Below, one piece after another: positions 62,846-64,000 of a stretch of DNA of 64,000 bases. Each line of letters opens with the position of its first letter. Position 1 is the first letter of the stretch. The DNA lies in NCBI RefSeq assembly GCF_021545335.1, contig NZ_CP089312.1, positions 1,364,001-1,428,000 of the forward strand, in the 5' to 3' direction. The notes beneath the pieces were generated by a model. It was not told where the DNA came from. It was given only the letters and a program-made list of their open reading frames with translations, and did no database searches. This DNA comes from Streptomyces sp. GQFP (GTDB taxonomy: Bacteria > Actinomycetota > Actinomycetes > Streptomycetales > Streptomycetaceae). Position numbers and translations under genes: made by a program.

Positions 62846-64000
62846 TCAGGTGCGGGTGGCGGTTTCGGCCCGTGTGGGTGACGGGTCCGCGGTGGCTCGA
62901 GCTGCGCCCAGGGGCTGGTCGGGACGGGCGGTCGGTACGAGGAGGGCTGCCAGGGCTGCGGCCAGGCAGAGGGCGGCCAGCAGGGCGAAGCCGTGGGTGT
63001 AGCCGGATTCGTACGGGAGGCCCGAGGGCTGGAGGGTGCTCGTGACCAGGACGCTGGTCAGGGCGGCGCCGATCGAGCCGCCGATGGTGCGGACGTTGGC
63101 GTTCATGCCGGTCGCCGCGCCGGTCTGCTCGGGCGGGACGCTGCCGACGATCAGGTTGGCCATCGAGGCGAAGGCCAGTCCGATGCCGAGGCCGAACACG
63201 CCTGCCACGAAGGCGACTTGCCACTGTTCGTCGTGCCAGAGGGTGAGGAATCCGCAGGCGACGGCGCCGAGCGCGGCACCGGCGGTGAGCAGTTTCCTGG
63301 CGCCCAGTACCGGGGTCAGCCTGCCGCCCAGGACACCTGCGAGGAACATCGCGATCAGCATCGGCAGCATGAGCAGTCCGGCGGAGGTGACGCTCGCGCC
63401 GAATCCGTACCCGGCGGAGGCGGGTGTCTGGACGAAGCCGGGGAGGAAGGACCAGACCGAGTACATGCCCGCGCCGAAGAGCAGCGCGGCGGTGTTCGTC
63501 GTCCACACGGCGGGCAGGCGCATGATCTTCAGGTCGATGAGGGGGGTGCTGGAGCGCGCCTCCGTCAGCAGCCAGAGGGCGAAGAGGAGTACGGCGGCTG
63601 CGAACAGGCCGATGGTCCGGCCCGAGCCCCAGCCCCATCGGGTCGCCTGGCTGAGCGGCAGCAGCAGGGCGACCAGCCAGGCCGACAGCAGTACGGCACC
63701 GAGCCAACTGACGCGCCCGACAGCCCTGTTGGGCGACTCCGGGACATAGCGGATGGCGATCAGGGTGGTGACGGCCACGACGCCGACGGGCAGCCAGAAC
63801 AGCCAGCGGTAGTCGAGCGCGGTCACGATCGGCCCGGCGGCCACCATGCCGACGCCGCCGCCCGCCGCGATGACGGCGGACAGGTTGCTGATGCTGCCGC
63901 TCACCTCACCCGGCGGGAACTCGTCCCGGATGATGCCGAACGACAGCGGGAACAGCGCTCCGCCCGCGCCCTGGACGACCCGGGCGAAGATCAGTACGCC
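62846..64000 (-). CDS. DHA2-family MFS transporter, C-terminal part (cut by window end)
   Basis: At least 385 aa inside the window; the frame stays open to base 64000. Upstream residues read VLIFARVVQGAGGALFPLSF and IIRDEFPPGEVSGSI, then the antiporter motif C region VIAAGGGVGMVAAGPIVTAL, placing the cut around TM3-TM4. Later segments include LIDLKIMRLPAVWTTNTAAL and MANLIVGSVPPEQTGAATGM. Drug-resistance type exporter of about 14 TMs; substrate unknown. Confidence 0.92.
   Translation of the reverse strand, partial: GVLIFARVVQGAGGALFPLSFGIIRDEFPPGEVSGSISNLSAVIAAGGGVGMVAAGPIVTALDYRWLFWLPVGVVAVTTLIAIRYVPESPNRAVGRVSWLGAVLLSAWLVALLLPLSQATRWGWGSGRTIGLFAAAVLLFALWLLTEARSSTPLIDLKIMRLPAVWTTNTAALLFGAGMYSVWSFLPGFVQTPASAGYGFGASVTSAGLLMLPMLIAMFLAGVLGGRLTPVLGARKLLTAGAALGAVACGFLTLWHDEQWQVAFVAGVFGLGIGLAFASMANLIVGSVPPEQTGAATGMNANVRTIGGSIGAALTSVLVTSTLQPSGLPYESGYTHGFALLAALCLAAALAALLVPTARPDQPLGAARATADPSPTRAETATRT

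Overview
The window is high-GC DNA with short intergenic gaps, many GTG starts, ATGA/GTGA/TTGA gene overlaps, and gene families typical of Streptomyces: OpcA, MHS and DHA2 transporters, STAND/TPR proteins, DUF1775 and many TetR regulators. It looks like a chromosomal segment of a Streptomyces or close relative. From memory, the pentose-phosphate operon and the RibA-like/PTPS-like block match S. coelicolor around SCO6648-SCO6663. No tRNA, rRNA, insertion sequence, CRISPR array or prophage was recognised.

Layout. 1-1392: two-component system, cut by the window edge. 1424-7442: a coupled three-gene operon of caspase-Hsp90-like-wHTH protein, Zn-ribbon protein and 3-TM protein, a predicted conflict/suicide system with a leaderless promoter. 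7600-12675: MMPL exporter, L,D-transpeptidase lipoprotein, and secreted GH16-CBM6 laminarinase with a LacI-type operator. 12746-22730: AraC regulator facing tkt-tal-zwf-opcA-pgi-gnd plus a histidine phosphatase. 22832-29459: a membrane beta-helix-like protein, then a quinate/shikimate catabolic set (DHS dehydratase, shikimate dehydrogenase, TetR, MHS transporter). 29722-34019: a GT-B-like protein, a decayed repeat array and a STAND/TPR protein. 34132-37915: PPOX flavoprotein, TetR and DHA2 exporter around a dense operator region, then a serine hydrolase. 37951-41567: ornithine cyclodeaminase, a broken FAD oxidoreductase and two saccharopine-dehydrogenase-like genes in one coupled chain.

41671-49722 is the most notable block. 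It holds a GTP cyclohydrolase II paralogue with Met in place of the switch Tyr (predicted to stop at the formylated intermediate FAPy), a creatininase-family amidohydrolase able in principle to deformylate it, a PTPS-fold protein without the zinc and catalytic residues, a zinc-less MDR dehydrogenase, a GT4 glycosyltransferase, a methyltransferase, a flippase-like membrane protein and a CDP-alcohol phosphatidyltransferase. Together they suggest an uncharacterised pathway to a pyrimidine/pterin-like, glycosylated and probably lipid-linked product.

49808-57847: DUF1775/YcnI protein with a His/Met-rich membrane partner, galU, then an MFS exporter, a coupled junction ORF, a fused DppB-DppC-type permease and a solute-binding lipoprotein behind a Fur-family-like box, and a GNAT acetyltransferase. 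58029-64000: CooC-like ATPase with a conserved small partner, a uvrA-like remnant, an HrdB-family sigma factor, an HSL-type hydrolase facing a MarR regulator, and an MFS transporter cut by the window end.

A theme not explained by the genes themselves is tandem duplication of gene junctions. At 45330-46101 and 53590-53940 short ORFs keep frame, keep 4-base start/stop overlaps at both ends, and carry the C-terminus of the gene upstream; at 45.3-46.1 kb they also carry the N-terminus of the gene downstream. At 31459-31910 a similar array has decayed. Two pseudogenes (40174-40563, 59524-60025) keep both ends and have lost the middle.
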